DNA from: Amycolatopsis sp. GM8
Lineage (GTDB): Bacteria; Actinomycetota; Actinomycetes; Mycobacteriales; Pseudonocardiaceae
Assembly (NCBI RefSeq): GCF_021653975.1
Contig: NZ_JAJKFK010000004.1
Coordinates: 122,936-186,935 of the forward strand
Length of the DNA stretch: 64,000 nucleotides
Direction: 5' to 3'
In this document: positions 24,681-32,880 of the stretch, piece after piece
Layout: the number at the start of each line of letters is the position of its first letter
Numbering within the stretch: the first letter of the stretch is position 1
Notes under the pieces: model-generated
What the model was told of the DNA's origin: nothing
What the model saw: only the letters and a program-made list of their open reading frames with translations
Database searches by the model: none
Program-made: the position numbers and the translations under genes

Positions 24681-25232
24681 TCAGAAGAAGTTGCTCAAGT
24701 TCTGCGACAGCAACACGGTCTGCTCCAGGAAGATGTAACGCCGCGCGATCCGGAAGCCGTCGTCGGTGCGGCGCAGGACATCCTCCCGCCGGCCGATCCA
24801 TTGGTCCTCTTCGGACTTGAGCCGCGTCCGGTACAGCAGGAAATTCGTCTCGGCCGTCAGTTCGGTGCCGGTGTCCTCGATGATCCGGACGTTGGTCACC
24901 AGGTGCCGGGTCCGCGACGGCGGGTCCTCGGCCCAGGCCGTGCCGGTGGCGAGCTTGGCGACCCGGCCCGACAGGATCTGCTTGTCGTCGTCGAAGAACG
25001 CCATCTCGCCGGGTTTGGTGAACTCGCGGGACAGTTCCCGCCGGGACATGGTCCGCCGGATCGGCATGAAGTAATGCGTGTCGTCCGTGAACAGCGCGAG
25101 CCACTGGTCGTAGCTGTGGCTGTCCAGCAGCGCCGCCTCGTCGGTGTAGAACTCCTCGACCTCGTACTGCCGGTACATCCTGGCCAGTTTCGCCGGGTCG
25201 ATGGCGGCCTCGGTGTCGGTGTGCGTGCTCAT
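24681..25232 (-). CDS. Aromatic-ring-hydroxylating dioxygenase, beta subunit
   Basis: A 183-residue structural subunit of a Rieske non-haem iron dioxygenase (BphA2/TodC2-like, NTF2 fold). Family features include EVEEFYTDEAALLDSHSYDQWLALF near the N-terminus (in two parts across residues 25-49) and RIARRYIFLEQ near the C-terminus. The ATG at 25232 has a GAGGG site 9 bases ahead; a GTG at 25262 is also open. It overlaps the alpha-subunit stop region only if that longer start is used. It pairs with the alpha subunit to form the oxygenase. Confidence 0.9.
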   Translation of the reverse strand: MSTHTDTEAAIDPAKLARMYRQYEVEEFYTDEAALLDSHSYDQWLALFTDDTHYFMPIRRTMSRRELSREFTKPGEMAFFDDDKQILSGRVAKLATGTAWAEDPPSRTRHLVTNVRIIEDTGTELTAETNFLLYRTRLKSEEDQWIGRREDVLRRTDDGFRIARRYIFLEQTVLLSQNLSNFF

Positions 25233-25248
25233 CTCGATCAGCCCTCGC

Positions 25249-26613
25249 TCAGATGGATTCACCGGGTTTGGTGTTGCGCCGCAACTCGTCCCAGCTCGGG
25301 CGCTTGAGCCATTCCTTCCACACCAGATAGGTCCACAGCTGCGCGTGCTCGTTGACCGGGGCTTCGATCTTGGCGAGGCCGTCGTCCTGGACGATCTTTC
25401 CCCGTCCCAGCCCCATCTTCAGCAACTGCGGCACGTTCCGCGCCTCGCCACCGCGGGTCTGCGCCATGCTCTGCGACCAGTTCTCGCCGTCTTCCTGCTC
25501 CAGGAAACCCGCCGGCCCGAACGAATGGATCTGCCTGCCCAGGTGCGCTTTCTGTGCCTCCGCACTGTCTGCGCGGTTGCGGAAGCTGAACCACCAGATC
25601 TCGGTGGTGTCGACGGTCCGCGGCACCCGCAGGCTCAACTGCCCGTCGAAGGTGATCCAGCTGTTCGGGAAGACGTGCGGGTGGCCACCGATCTGGAGCC
25701 CGAGGGGGCCGAGTGCGGCCGCTGTCTCGGGCCGGTCGTGCCATTCGAAGATGGACATGTACTCCGGTGGCAGCGCCGACATGACCGCGGACCAGGACGG
25801 GCCGGAGATCGCATGGCCGTATTCGGCCAGCAGCACGATCGTGTCGGTGTCCGTGCGCAACCGTTGCACCCCGAGGTTCTTGCCCTCCGGGGTCATCGCC
25901 CCGCCGGAGTCCAATGTGTCCGGTGAGCTCGGCACCATGCCGACCGCCTGCGCGGAGATGTGCGTGATCTGCGGGTGGTAGAAGTCGAAGGTGTTGTCCG
26001 CCGGGAACTTCCAGTTGGTCTTGAGCACGAACTTCTGGATCCCCGGCACGACCTCCATGTCGCCGCGCTGGGCGACCAGGTCGAGGCTGAGCCGGCCGGT
26101 GCGGCCGAGGAACTCGTGCAGCGGCGGCGCCTCGGGGTCCATCGTGGCGAAGACGAATCCCTGGTAGGTGTCCAGTTGCGCCACGCGCCGCAGCGGATGC
26201 TTCGACTTGTCCAGCTCGTCGTGGTAGAAGTCCTTGAGCCCCGGGACGCCGACCAGTTCACCGGCGAGGTCGAACGTCCACCCGTGATAGGTGCACATGA
26301 AGTTCTTGACGTTGCCCTCGTCCGCGCGGCACACGGCGTTCCCGCGGTGGCTGCACGTGTTGATCAGTGCCTTGATACCGCCGTCGCGCTGCCGCACCAC
26401 GAGCACGTTGTCGCGGCCCATCGGCGCTTCGAAGAAGTCGCCCCGTTTCGGGATCTGGCTTTCGTGACACAGGAACAGCCAGGCGCGCCCGAAAATGTGC
26501 TCCATCTCGAGATCGAAGATCTCTTCGTCGCTGAAGATGCGGCGGTCCAGTTCGCCGGTCTCCACGTTGACGAGCTCGTCGAGCCGGTCGACGACGCTCC
26601 GCGATGCCGTCAT
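25249..26613 (-). CDS. Aromatic-ring-hydroxylating dioxygenase, alpha (Rieske) subunit
   Basis: A 454-residue catalytic subunit. The Rieske cluster ligands are in CSHRG and CTYHGW (about residues 87-112). Mononuclear-iron ligands appear as DFYHPQITH (His-x4-His), with DGENW later supplying the probable Asp. The length matches toluene/biphenyl dioxygenases. It adds both atoms of O2 to an aromatic ring to give a cis-dihydrodiol, drawing electrons from the ferredoxin (29299) and reductase (30592). The exact aromatic substrate cannot be told from sequence. Confidence 0.92.
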   Translation of the reverse strand: MTASRSVVDRLDELVNVETGELDRRIFSDEEIFDLEMEHIFGRAWLFLCHESQIPKRGDFFEAPMGRDNVLVVRQRDGGIKALINTCSHRGNAVCRADEGNVKNFMCTYHGWTFDLAGELVGVPGLKDFYHDELDKSKHPLRRVAQLDTYQGFVFATMDPEAPPLHEFLGRTGRLSLDLVAQRGDMEVVPGIQKFVLKTNWKFPADNTFDFYHPQITHISAQAVGMVPSSPDTLDSGGAMTPEGKNLGVQRLRTDTDTIVLLAEYGHAISGPSWSAVMSALPPEYMSIFEWHDRPETAAALGPLGLQIGGHPHVFPNSWITFDGQLSLRVPRTVDTTEIWWFSFRNRADSAEAQKAHLGRQIHSFGPAGFLEQEDGENWSQSMAQTRGGEARNVPQLLKMGLGRGKIVQDDGLAKIEAPVNEHAQLWTYLVWKEWLKRPSWDELRRNTKPGESI

Positions 26614-26659
26614 GGCCTCTCCTCTCTCTCTGCCGAATCTGGTTACCGGCCAGGCGGTT

Positions 26660-27553
26660 TCAGTCCTGGTCGAACTCGTGGCCCCAGTAGGCCGCCGCGT
26701 CGTAGGTGACGACCGACCAGTTGTCGTCGTCGATGAGCAGGCCCTGCGTCCCGTACTCGACCCCGAAGCCGGACGGTGAATGCATGTAGAACGACAGCAT
26801 CTTGTCGTTGGTGTGCCGGCCGAGCGTGGCCAGCTTCTGGATCTTCTGCGCGTGCACCTTGTCCAGCGCGCGCCCGACCGTGTCGACGTCGGCGACCTCG
26901 ATCATGAAGTGGTTGATCTCGGTCTTCGTGTCCGCGCCGGGCCGGTTCGGTGCCACCGCGAGGGAATGGTGTCGCGGGTTCACGTGCAGGAAGGTCAGCA
27001 CCAGGCCCGGGATCGGCACGATGTAGTCACTGATCTTGAAGCCGAGCACGTCGCGGTAGAAGGCGATCGCGGTGTCGGGATCCGCGCAGGTGACCACCAC
27101 GTGCCCGAGCCCGAGGTCGCGGCCGTCCGGTGTGGTGGTGACGAACGTGGCGCCGGTCGGCGACACGAACGGAAGCTTCGGAGCCGTTGCGCCGTAATGG
27201 AATTCGAGCGTGACCCCAGCCGGGTCGGTACAGCTGACCAGCCGGCGCACCCCGCGCAGTTCGGCGAGTGCGGCGTCCTCCTTGTGTGCGACGCCGGCCG
27301 CGTCCAGAGTGCGGACCACAGCGTCGAGTTCGTCCGGGCCCGCGACCTCCCAGCCGACATAGGTCAACTCGTCCTCGCCGGCGGTCAGCGCGAGCCGGTA
27401 CCGCCGTTCGTCCATACGTAGCAACAAGGTCGGTGTGCCGTCGCTGTCGGTGTGCTCGGCCTGCATACCGAGGATGTCCGTCGCGTAGTGCTCCCAAGCG
27501 CCGAGATCACGCACGCCCAGGCCCAGGTAACCGAGCGCGTGCACGTTTCCCAT
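26660..27553 (-). CDS. Extradiol ring-cleavage dioxygenase, type I (BphC-like)
   Basis: A 297-residue two-domain VOC enzyme matching 2,3-dihydroxybiphenyl 1,2-dioxygenase and relatives. Fe(II) ligands of the C-terminal domain are visible: His in LGLGHVVVTC, His in NPRHHSLAV and Glu in FGVEYGTQG. It opens catechols next to the hydroxyls to a yellow meta-cleavage product. GGAG lies ahead of the ATG at 27553. It starts the sub-operon with the dioxygenase subunits, and an IclR-type palindrome lies upstream at 27629. Confidence 0.92.
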   Translation of the reverse strand: MGNVHALGYLGLGVRDLGAWEHYATDILGMQAEHTDSDGTPTLLLRMDERRYRLALTAGEDELTYVGWEVAGPDELDAVVRTLDAAGVAHKEDAALAELRGVRRLVSCTDPAGVTLEFHYGATAPKLPFVSPTGATFVTTTPDGRDLGLGHVVVTCADPDTAIAFYRDVLGFKISDYIVPIPGLVLTFLHVNPRHHSLAVAPNRPGADTKTEINHFMIEVADVDTVGRALDKVHAQKIQKLATLGRHTNDKMLSFYMHSPSGFGVEYGTQGLLIDDDNWSVVTYDAAAYWGHEFDQD

Positions 27554-27628
27554 GAGCTCTCCGTCCTCTTGTCCGGTTGGTTCTCGTGGTCAGTATCTGT
27601 GCGCCGCCGGCAGCCGAATAGAGAAGCG

Positions 27629-27643
27629 TTCCGGCTGGCAGAA
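27629..27643. promoter_or_regulatory. TTCYG-N5-CRGAA box, copy 1 (likely IclR site)
   Basis: TTCCG-GCTGG-CAGAA lies in the gap between the dihydrodiol dehydrogenase and the extradiol dioxygenase genes. It matches the sites at 31882-31896 and (opposite orientation) 29697-29711 over both half-sites and parts of the spacer. Confidence 0.6.
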
Positions 27644-27644
27644 A

Positions 27645-28442
27645 TTACGCCGAAGGTGCCGGGCGTTGCGGCGTTCCCACCGAGCTCAGGTCGAACACCG
27701 TGCCGGTGACCGTCCGCGACGCTGTGGGTGAAGCGAGCAGGAGGTAGGCACCGACATAGTCGGCGGGCTCGATCTCTATTTCCAGTGCGGAAAAGCGTTT
27801 CTGATATTCCCCGATCGGCATGTCGCCGATCGAATTCCGTTCGAGTCCGAGCGCACCCGGGCCACGCAGATCGGTGGCCATGCCGCCGGGAGCGACCCCG
27901 TTGACCCGGATTTCCGGCGCGAGCTCGAACGCGAGCTGGCGCACGACACCGACCCCGGCGTGTTTGGACGCCGTGTACAACGGACCGCCGCCCATCGGAA
28001 AGAACGACGCGTTGGACAACGTGAAGATCATGCTGCCGCGCGTGGACCGGAGTGCGTCGACCGAAGCGCGGGCGCCGAGTAGATACGCCTTGACGTTGAC
28101 CGCGAACAATTCGTCGAACGCGGGTCCGAGTTCGTCGGGGTCGATGTCCGTGAGCGGCTTGCCGAAATCCCACAGTCCGGCATTGCCGATGAACACGTCG
28201 AGCTTCCCGAACGCCGCGATCGCGGACTCGACCGCTTTCGCATTGTCGCGTGCGGACGTGACATCTCCGGCCACGCACGGGACATCGGGTCCCAGGTCCT
28301 TGGTGACCTGCGCGAGCTTCTCGGGTGACCGATCGAGAATCGCGACGCGCGCGCCCTCTTCGAGGAAACGCTCCGCCAGCGCCCGGCCGAGACCCGATCC
28401 ACCGCCCGTGATCAGTACGGCGCGGCCGTCCAGCGAGCCCAT
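27645..28442 (-). CDS. cis-Dihydrodiol dehydrogenase (BphB-like SDR)
   Basis: A 265-residue short-chain dehydrogenase that rearomatises cis-dihydrodiols to catechols with NAD+. The start GRAVLITGGGSGLGRALAER (from residue 6) closely resembles BphB/TodD proteins, and catalytic YTASK is present. The ATG at 28442 shares one base with the hydrolase stop (TGATG). It sits between the dioxygenase genes and the meta-cleavage hydrolase, exactly the expected pathway position. Confidence 0.88.
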   Translation of the reverse strand: MGSLDGRAVLITGGGSGLGRALAERFLEEGARVAILDRSPEKLAQVTKDLGPDVPCVAGDVTSARDNAKAVESAIAAFGKLDVFIGNAGLWDFGKPLTDIDPDELGPAFDELFAVNVKAYLLGARASVDALRSTRGSMIFTLSNASFFPMGGGPLYTASKHAGVGVVRQLAFELAPEIRVNGVAPGGMATDLRGPGALGLERNSIGDMPIGEYQKRFSALEIEIEPADYVGAYLLLASPTASRTVTGTVFDLSSVGTPQRPAPSA

Positions 28443-29302
28443 CACGTGCTCACGAGGAAATCGCGGACGAGCCGGTTGAACTCGTCGGCGTGTTCGAGCT
28501 GCGCCCAATGTCCGCACCGGTTGAGCAGCACCAGGCGCGAATCGGGAATCATCGCGAGCGCCCGCATGCTGACCTCGTAGTGGACGGTCCGGTCGTCATG
28601 ACCGTGGATCAGCAGCATCGGCACGTCGCACTCCGGGAGTTTGGCGGCCGCCTGGAGGAACGCTTCGCCGCCGACCTGGGCGCGGGCCAGGTCCAGCCAG
28701 TTCTTCAGGTGTTCGGGATGTTCGAGCGCGGCTTGTGAGCGTTGCGCGGCCAGCTCGTCCGTGGCGAACGACGGGTCGAAACACATGACCTGGACCAGCC
28801 GCTTGAAGTTCTCCGCCGACGGATCCTCGTACGTCTCGCCCAGGACCCGCAGTCCCTCGGAAAGCCCGCCCGGGGCGAGCACGCTGGGACCCCACACGCC
28901 CGAGCCCATCGTGACCACATGCGACACTCGCTCGCGGTGACCGGTCGCCATCATGAAGGCGATCCCACCGCCCATCGAGTTGCCCACAAAGGCGGCCCGC
29001 TCGATCTCGAGCGCGTCCATCAGCTGCCGCGTCGCCGCCGCCTGATCGCGCCCGGTCGTGAGATTCTGTTCGCTCGATTCACCCCAGCCCGGCATGGTCA
29101 CCGCGATGACCCGGAAATCGCGGGCGAGAACCGGGATATTGGGTGCGAAGTTCGACCAGCCGGTCGCACCGGGGCCGGTGCCGTGAATGAGGAATACGGG
29201 GTGACCCGCACCCGCTTCGTTGATCTGGATCCGGTAGTCCGGTGTCTCCACGATGCGCTGGGTGTTTTCGTAGGTCAGCACCGGATCGGTGGTCGCCGTC
29301 AT
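28442..29302 (-). CDS. Meta-cleavage product hydrolase (BphD/MhpC-like)
   Basis: A 286-residue alpha/beta hydrolase. The oxyanion-side motif HGTGPGATGWSNF and nucleophile elbow GNSMGG are hallmarks of hydrolases that cleave the C-C bond of meta-cleavage products (HOPDA-type), and a late GHDDRT / GHWAQLEH supplies Asp and His. Products would be a carboxylic acid and a 2-hydroxydienoate. The ATG overlaps the ferredoxin stop by four bases (ATGA). Confidence 0.9.
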   Translation of the reverse strand: MTATTDPVLTYENTQRIVETPDYRIQINEAGAGHPVFLIHGTGPGATGWSNFAPNIPVLARDFRVIAVTMPGWGESSEQNLTTGRDQAAATRQLMDALEIERAAFVGNSMGGGIAFMMATGHRERVSHVVTMGSGVWGPSVLAPGGLSEGLRVLGETYEDPSAENFKRLVQVMCFDPSFATDELAAQRSQAALEHPEHLKNWLDLARAQVGGEAFLQAAAKLPECDVPMLLIHGHDDRTVHYEVSMRALAMIPDSRLVLLNRCGHWAQLEHADEFNRLVRDFLVST

Positions 29303-29622
29303 GCCGATTCTCCTGATTCCGGAACGTCCACCATGACGTCGTCACCGGTGATCCGTACCTGGTATGCGCAGACCGGCCGGGTCGCGGGCGGGCTCAGCAC
29401 GGCCCCCGTCCGGATCGAGAACTTGGCGAAATGCCAGGCACATTCGACGATGTCGCCGTCGACATAGCCGTCGGCCAGTGACGACTCGTCGTGGGTACAG
29501 GTGTCGGCGAGTGCGAAGAACTCACGGTCGACATTGAACACCGCGACCGGTGGCTCCCACTCCGTTTGCATCGCCTCGCCGTCATCGACATCCGTCCGGC
29601 CGCACGCCCGTCGCCACGCCAT
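29299..29622 (-). CDS. Rieske ferredoxin (BphA3-like)
   Basis: A 107-residue Rieske-type ferredoxin that carries electrons from the reductase to the oxygenase alpha subunit. The [2Fe-2S] ligands are in CTHDESSL and CAWHFAKF. It is the first gene of the reverse dioxygenase run; the ATG at 29622 has AGG 6 bases ahead. The upstream gap carries an IclR-type palindrome at 29697. Confidence 0.92.
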   Translation of the reverse strand: MAWRRACGRTDVDDGEAMQTEWEPPVAVFNVDREFFALADTCTHDESSLADGYVDGDIVECAWHFAKFSIRTGAVLSPPATRPVCAYQVRITGDDVMVDVPESGESA

Positions 29623-29696
29623 TGCTTACCTGTTCCCTTCTTCGATGCCCGTCTGCCCGGTCTACCCCGGCGCGCGACCGCGGAGCAACGGTACGG

Positions 29697-29711
29697 TTCT
29701 GCCTGCTGGAA
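29697..29711. promoter_or_regulatory. TTCYG-N5-CRGAA box, copy 2 (likely IclR site)
   Basis: TTCTG-CCTGC-TGGAA in the divergent gap between the ferredoxin gene and the SDR at 29811. On the opposite strand it reads TTCCA-GCAGG-CAGAA, sharing AGGCAGAA with the copy at 31882 and differing from the consensus at one half-site base. Confidence 0.55.
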
Positions 29712-29751
29712 AAACGGCCGGTCCGTGCCGGCCCCTCGCCATTCGATGTAC

Positions 29752-29764
29752 CGTATCTTATACG
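29752..29764. promoter_or_regulatory. Short palindrome in divergent promoter
   Basis: CGTAT-CTT-ATACG, a 5-bp-arm palindrome between the ferredoxin and SDR genes. It may be an operator or contain -10-like elements; no matching copy was found elsewhere in the window. Confidence 0.3.
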
Positions 29765-29810
29765 CGGAGTTGCGCCGGGCGCCCGATCGAACTCGATGGA
29801 GGCCATGACA

Positions 29811-30560
29811 ATGTCGTCGGATGAACCACGGATCGCGCTGATCACCGGGGCTGGCTCGGGTCTCGGGGCGGCGGCCGCCGATCGGCTCGCCGAGGACGGT
29901 CACCTGATCGTGGCGGCCGACCTCGATCCGGCCGCCGCGCAGAAGACCGCGGACCGCGTGCTCGCCGCCGGCGGGCGTGCCGAGTGCGGGCAGGTCGACG
30001 TCTCCGATGCCGGCGCTGTCGCCGATCTGGTGCGGGGCATCGGCGAGCGGCACGGCCGCCTCGACATCGTCGTGTGCAGCGCGGGCATTTCGCATCGCCC
30101 GGGACCGACCGCCGAACTCGACCCGGAGATCTGGCAGCGCGTCCTCGCCGTCAACCTGACGGGCACTTTCCTGACCTGCCGGGCCGCGGTGCCTTTGATG
30201 CTGCGCAACGAATACGGGCGCATCGTGCTGCTGAGTTCGATCGCGGGCAAGGAGGGCAACGCCGGCCACGCGGCGTACTCGGCTTCGAAGGGCGGGGTCA
30301 TCGCGTTCGCCAAGGCGCTCGGCAAGGAACTCGCGACGACCGGCGTGCTGGTGAACGCCGTCGCGCCGGCGGTGATCGAGACACCCATGGTGACCCGGGG
30401 CAACCAGGATCTGGTCCGCGCGATGGCGGCGAAGATACCGATGAACCGCCTCGGCCGGGCCGACGAGGTCGCCGAACTCATTGCCTGGCTGGGCTCCGAC
30501 GCCTGCTCGTTCTCGACTGGCGCGGTCTACGACATCTCCGGCGGGCGCGCGACCTACTGA
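29811..30560 (+). CDS. SDR-family oxidoreductase
   Basis: A 249-residue short-chain dehydrogenase/reductase with TGAGSGLG (residues 11-18), CSAG in place of NNAG, and catalytic YSASK. The ATG at 29811 is 8 bases after GGAGG and is preferred over ATG at 29805. It is divergent from the aromatic dioxygenase operon and shares its control region, so it may act on an alcohol or side-chain product of the same pathway, or be a second dihydrodiol dehydrogenase. Confidence 0.88.
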   Translation: MSSDEPRIALITGAGSGLGAAAADRLAEDGHLIVAADLDPAAAQKTADRVLAAGGRAECGQVDVSDAGAVADLVRGIGERHGRLDIVVCSAGISHRPGPTAELDPEIWQRVLAVNLTGTFLTCRAAVPLMLRNEYGRIVLLSSIAGKEGNAGHAAYSASKGGVIAFAKALGKELATTGVLVNAVAPAVIETPMVTRGNQDLVRAMAAKIPMNRLGRADEVAELIAWLGSDACSFSTGAVYDISGGRATY

Positions 30561-30591
30561 TCGTGTCGCATGTGGACGGTGCTCGCGGCGC

Positions 30592-31836
30592 TCAGGCGGG
30601 TTTGGGCACGCCCTTGGCCAGCTGCGCGAGATTGGCCGAGGGGTCGGCCAGAACGTCCGCCGGCACCACGGCGGTGCGCTCGATGAGCCTGCGGGCGGCG
30701 GCGACTTCGCGTGGCGAATCGAGTCCGAGGGTGGCGATCACGCGCTCGTCACGGAGCCAGAAAGCGAGGAAACGTTCAGGGGTCGCACCGGCTCGCAGCA
30801 CGAGCGTGTCGGTGGGCCGGGGACGGCCGAACAATTGGTACGTCAAGCCGAATTGATCCGACCACGCATAAGGGGTGGCGGTGAATTCGGCCGGTCTGCC
30901 CGCCATGGAGGCGCCCACGGCGGCGCCGTGACGCATCGCGGTGTCCCAGTGCTCGATCCGTCCGGGTTCGGCCAGTGCCGGATGCGGCTGGCTGGCGACG
31001 TCCCCGGCGGCCCAGATCCACGGGTTGCTGGAGGCGCCGAACCGGTCGACCACGATGCCGTGCCGGTCGGTGCGGAGCCCGGACATGATGGCGAGGTCGT
31101 CGCGCGGTGCTACGCCGATCCCGACGACGGCGGCCGCCGCCGGGAGCCGGCGGCCGTCGTCGAGCAGCACCGATTCCAGCCTGCCGGTGCCGGCGAATTC
31201 GCGCACCGTGCGACCGAGGTGAAAAGGTGTTCCGTGCCCGGCGTGTAAATCGTGCACGAGGTGGCCGATCGAGGTGCCGACCGCATGCACCAGAGGCCGC
31301 GGTGCCAGCTCCACGACGGTCACGTCCAGCCCGTGTTCGCGGGCCTGTGCCGCCAGTTCGAGGCCGATGAATCCGGCACCGATGATGACCAGCGGCCCGC
31401 CCCCGCCGAGCTGCCGGTTCAAGATCGCGGCGTCGGCGGCGTCGCGGAGCGAGAGGACACCCTCTAGGCGGGCGCCGGCAATGTTCAGGCGCCGCGCCCG
31501 GACGCCGCTGGCGAGCAGAACTTGATCGGCGATGAGCGGCGGGCTGCCGTCGTCGAGATGGACACGCCGCCTGGTGGTGTCGAGCGCGCGCACCCGTACG
31601 CCGAGCCGGAGTTCGAGGGAATGGTCGGCATAAGTCTGTTCGTCGATGATCGGTTTGAGCTTGAACTCGGAGATGCCGAGTAACGATTTGGACAGTGGGG
31701 GACGTTCGTACGGCAGGTTCGGATCGGCGTCGATCATGGTGATCGCACCGTCGTAATCGGCCTGACGCATGGCCAGGGCGGCCGACACGCCGGCCGCGCT
31801 CGCCCCGATGATGACCGTGTGCTCGTGGGTACGCAC
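30592..31836 (-). CDS. Ferredoxin reductase of the aromatic dioxygenase (BphA4-like)
   Basis: A 414-residue FAD- and NADH-binding reductase. The FAD motif VIIGASAAGVSAA (residues 8-20), the family motif PYERPPLSKSLLG and the NAD motif VIIGAGFIGLELAA are present, with a late WAAGDVA. It completes the three-component electron chain NADH to reductase to ferredoxin to oxygenase. It starts with GTG at 31836, divergent from the IclR gene; the shared gap carries an IclR-type palindrome. Confidence 0.92.
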   Translation of the reverse strand: MRTHEHTVIIGASAAGVSAALAMRQADYDGAITMIDADPNLPYERPPLSKSLLGISEFKLKPIIDEQTYADHSLELRLGVRVRALDTTRRRVHLDDGSPPLIADQVLLASGVRARRLNIAGARLEGVLSLRDAADAAILNRQLGGGGPLVIIGAGFIGLELAAQAREHGLDVTVVELAPRPLVHAVGTSIGHLVHDLHAGHGTPFHLGRTVREFAGTGRLESVLLDDGRRLPAAAAVVGIGVAPRDDLAIMSGLRTDRHGIVVDRFGASSNPWIWAAGDVASQPHPALAEPGRIEHWDTAMRHGAAVGASMAGRPAEFTATPYAWSDQFGLTYQLFGRPRPTDTLVLRAGATPERFLAFWLRDERVIATLGLDSPREVAAARRLIERTAVVPADVLADPSANLAQLAKGVPKPA

Positions 31837-31881
31837 GGCGGGGAGTATGCGGCCGGGCGCGCGACGGCGGCAATCTTGTTG

Positions 31882-31896
31882 TTCCGCGAGGCAGAA
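31882..31896. promoter_or_regulatory. TTCYG-N5-CRGAA box, copy 3 (likely IclR site)
   Basis: TTCCG-CGAGG-CAGAA between the divergent ferredoxin reductase and IclR genes. It shares GTTCCG and GGCAGAAA with the copy at 27629, beyond the half-sites themselves, which argues for a real operator. Confidence 0.62.
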
Positions 31897-31991
31897 ACGA
31901 CGGCCTCTAGAAAACGGGGGAGCCCTCCGTTACTCTTCGTCGATACCGTCCCCGAGACTCGTCGGGACGGGCGAAGTACACGGGAGGCACC

Positions 31992-32801
31992 GTGGCCCTA
32001 CAAACGCGCAGCCGCGAAAACGGAACCGGCCCGGTCGAGGTGTCAGCCGGGGCCGGTTTGGACAGTTCCGCCGGCAAGGCGCTGGCTCTGCTCGACGCGT
32101 TTCGCGACGGGGGCGCGGTAGTGGGGGTGTCGGACCTGGCCGACCGGGCCGGGATGGCGAAGTCCACGGCGCACCGCTTGCTCGTGGTGCTGATCGAGCG
32201 CGGCTACGTGCGGCGGGTGAACGGGAAATACGCGCTCTCCTCGTGGGTGTTCGAACTCGGCAACCAGGTGCCGATCGCCCGCACCAACGGGTTGCGGGAC
32301 CGCGCGATTCCGTACATGACCGAACTCTTCGCGCGTACCCGCACCACCGTCCACCTGGCTGTCCTGCGCGGCACCGACATTCTCTACGTCGACAAGCTCT
32401 ACGGTCACGACTCGGTGCACGCCGCCACCACCATCGGTGCCCGCCGCCCCGCGCACGCCACCGGCCTCGGCAAGGCGATGCTCGCCTTCGCCTCGAACGA
32501 GGACCTGCACCGGAACCTCTCCGTGCGCTACCGGCGTTTCACCGCGTACACCGTCGCGACCCCCGGCAACATGGCGCAGATCCTCCGCCGCGTCCGTGAG
32601 GAAGGCTGTGCGACCGACCACGAGGAGTCGTTTCTCGGCATCTCGTGCCTCGCCGCGCCGATTCTCGATCCCCGTACCCACCATGCCGTGGCGGCCCTTT
32701 CCCTGACCGCGGGTACCGGCACCGGCAACGCCGCGCTCCTGCGGCACAAGAACCTCCTGCTCGGCACCGCGCAGACGCTCTCGGCCCAGCTCGCCGGCTG
32801 A
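31992..32801 (+). CDS. IclR-family transcriptional regulator
   Basis: A 269-residue regulator: N-terminal winged helix (VSDLADRAGMAKSTAHRLLV, about residues 45-64) and a C-terminal GAF-like effector domain. The GTG at 31992 follows GGAGG. IclR proteins commonly govern aromatic catabolism. Its position beside the reductase gene, plus three similar palindromes at all control regions of the dioxygenase cluster, make it the probable pathway regulator. Activator or repressor mode cannot be told. Confidence 0.93.
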   Translation: MALQTRSRENGTGPVEVSAGAGLDSSAGKALALLDAFRDGGAVVGVSDLADRAGMAKSTAHRLLVVLIERGYVRRVNGKYALSSWVFELGNQVPIARTNGLRDRAIPYMTELFARTRTTVHLAVLRGTDILYVDKLYGHDSVHAATTIGARRPAHATGLGKAMLAFASNEDLHRNLSVRYRRFTAYTVATPGNMAQILRRVREEGCATDHEESFLGISCLAAPILDPRTHHAVAALSLTAGTGTGNAALLRHKNLLLGTAQTLSAQLAG

Positions 32802-32880
32802 GCCTGGACCCAGATTTTCAAACCCGAATAGTTTCGAATGGGAGTTGAATCTTGCCCGGGACACCCCGTATCGTCGGCTT

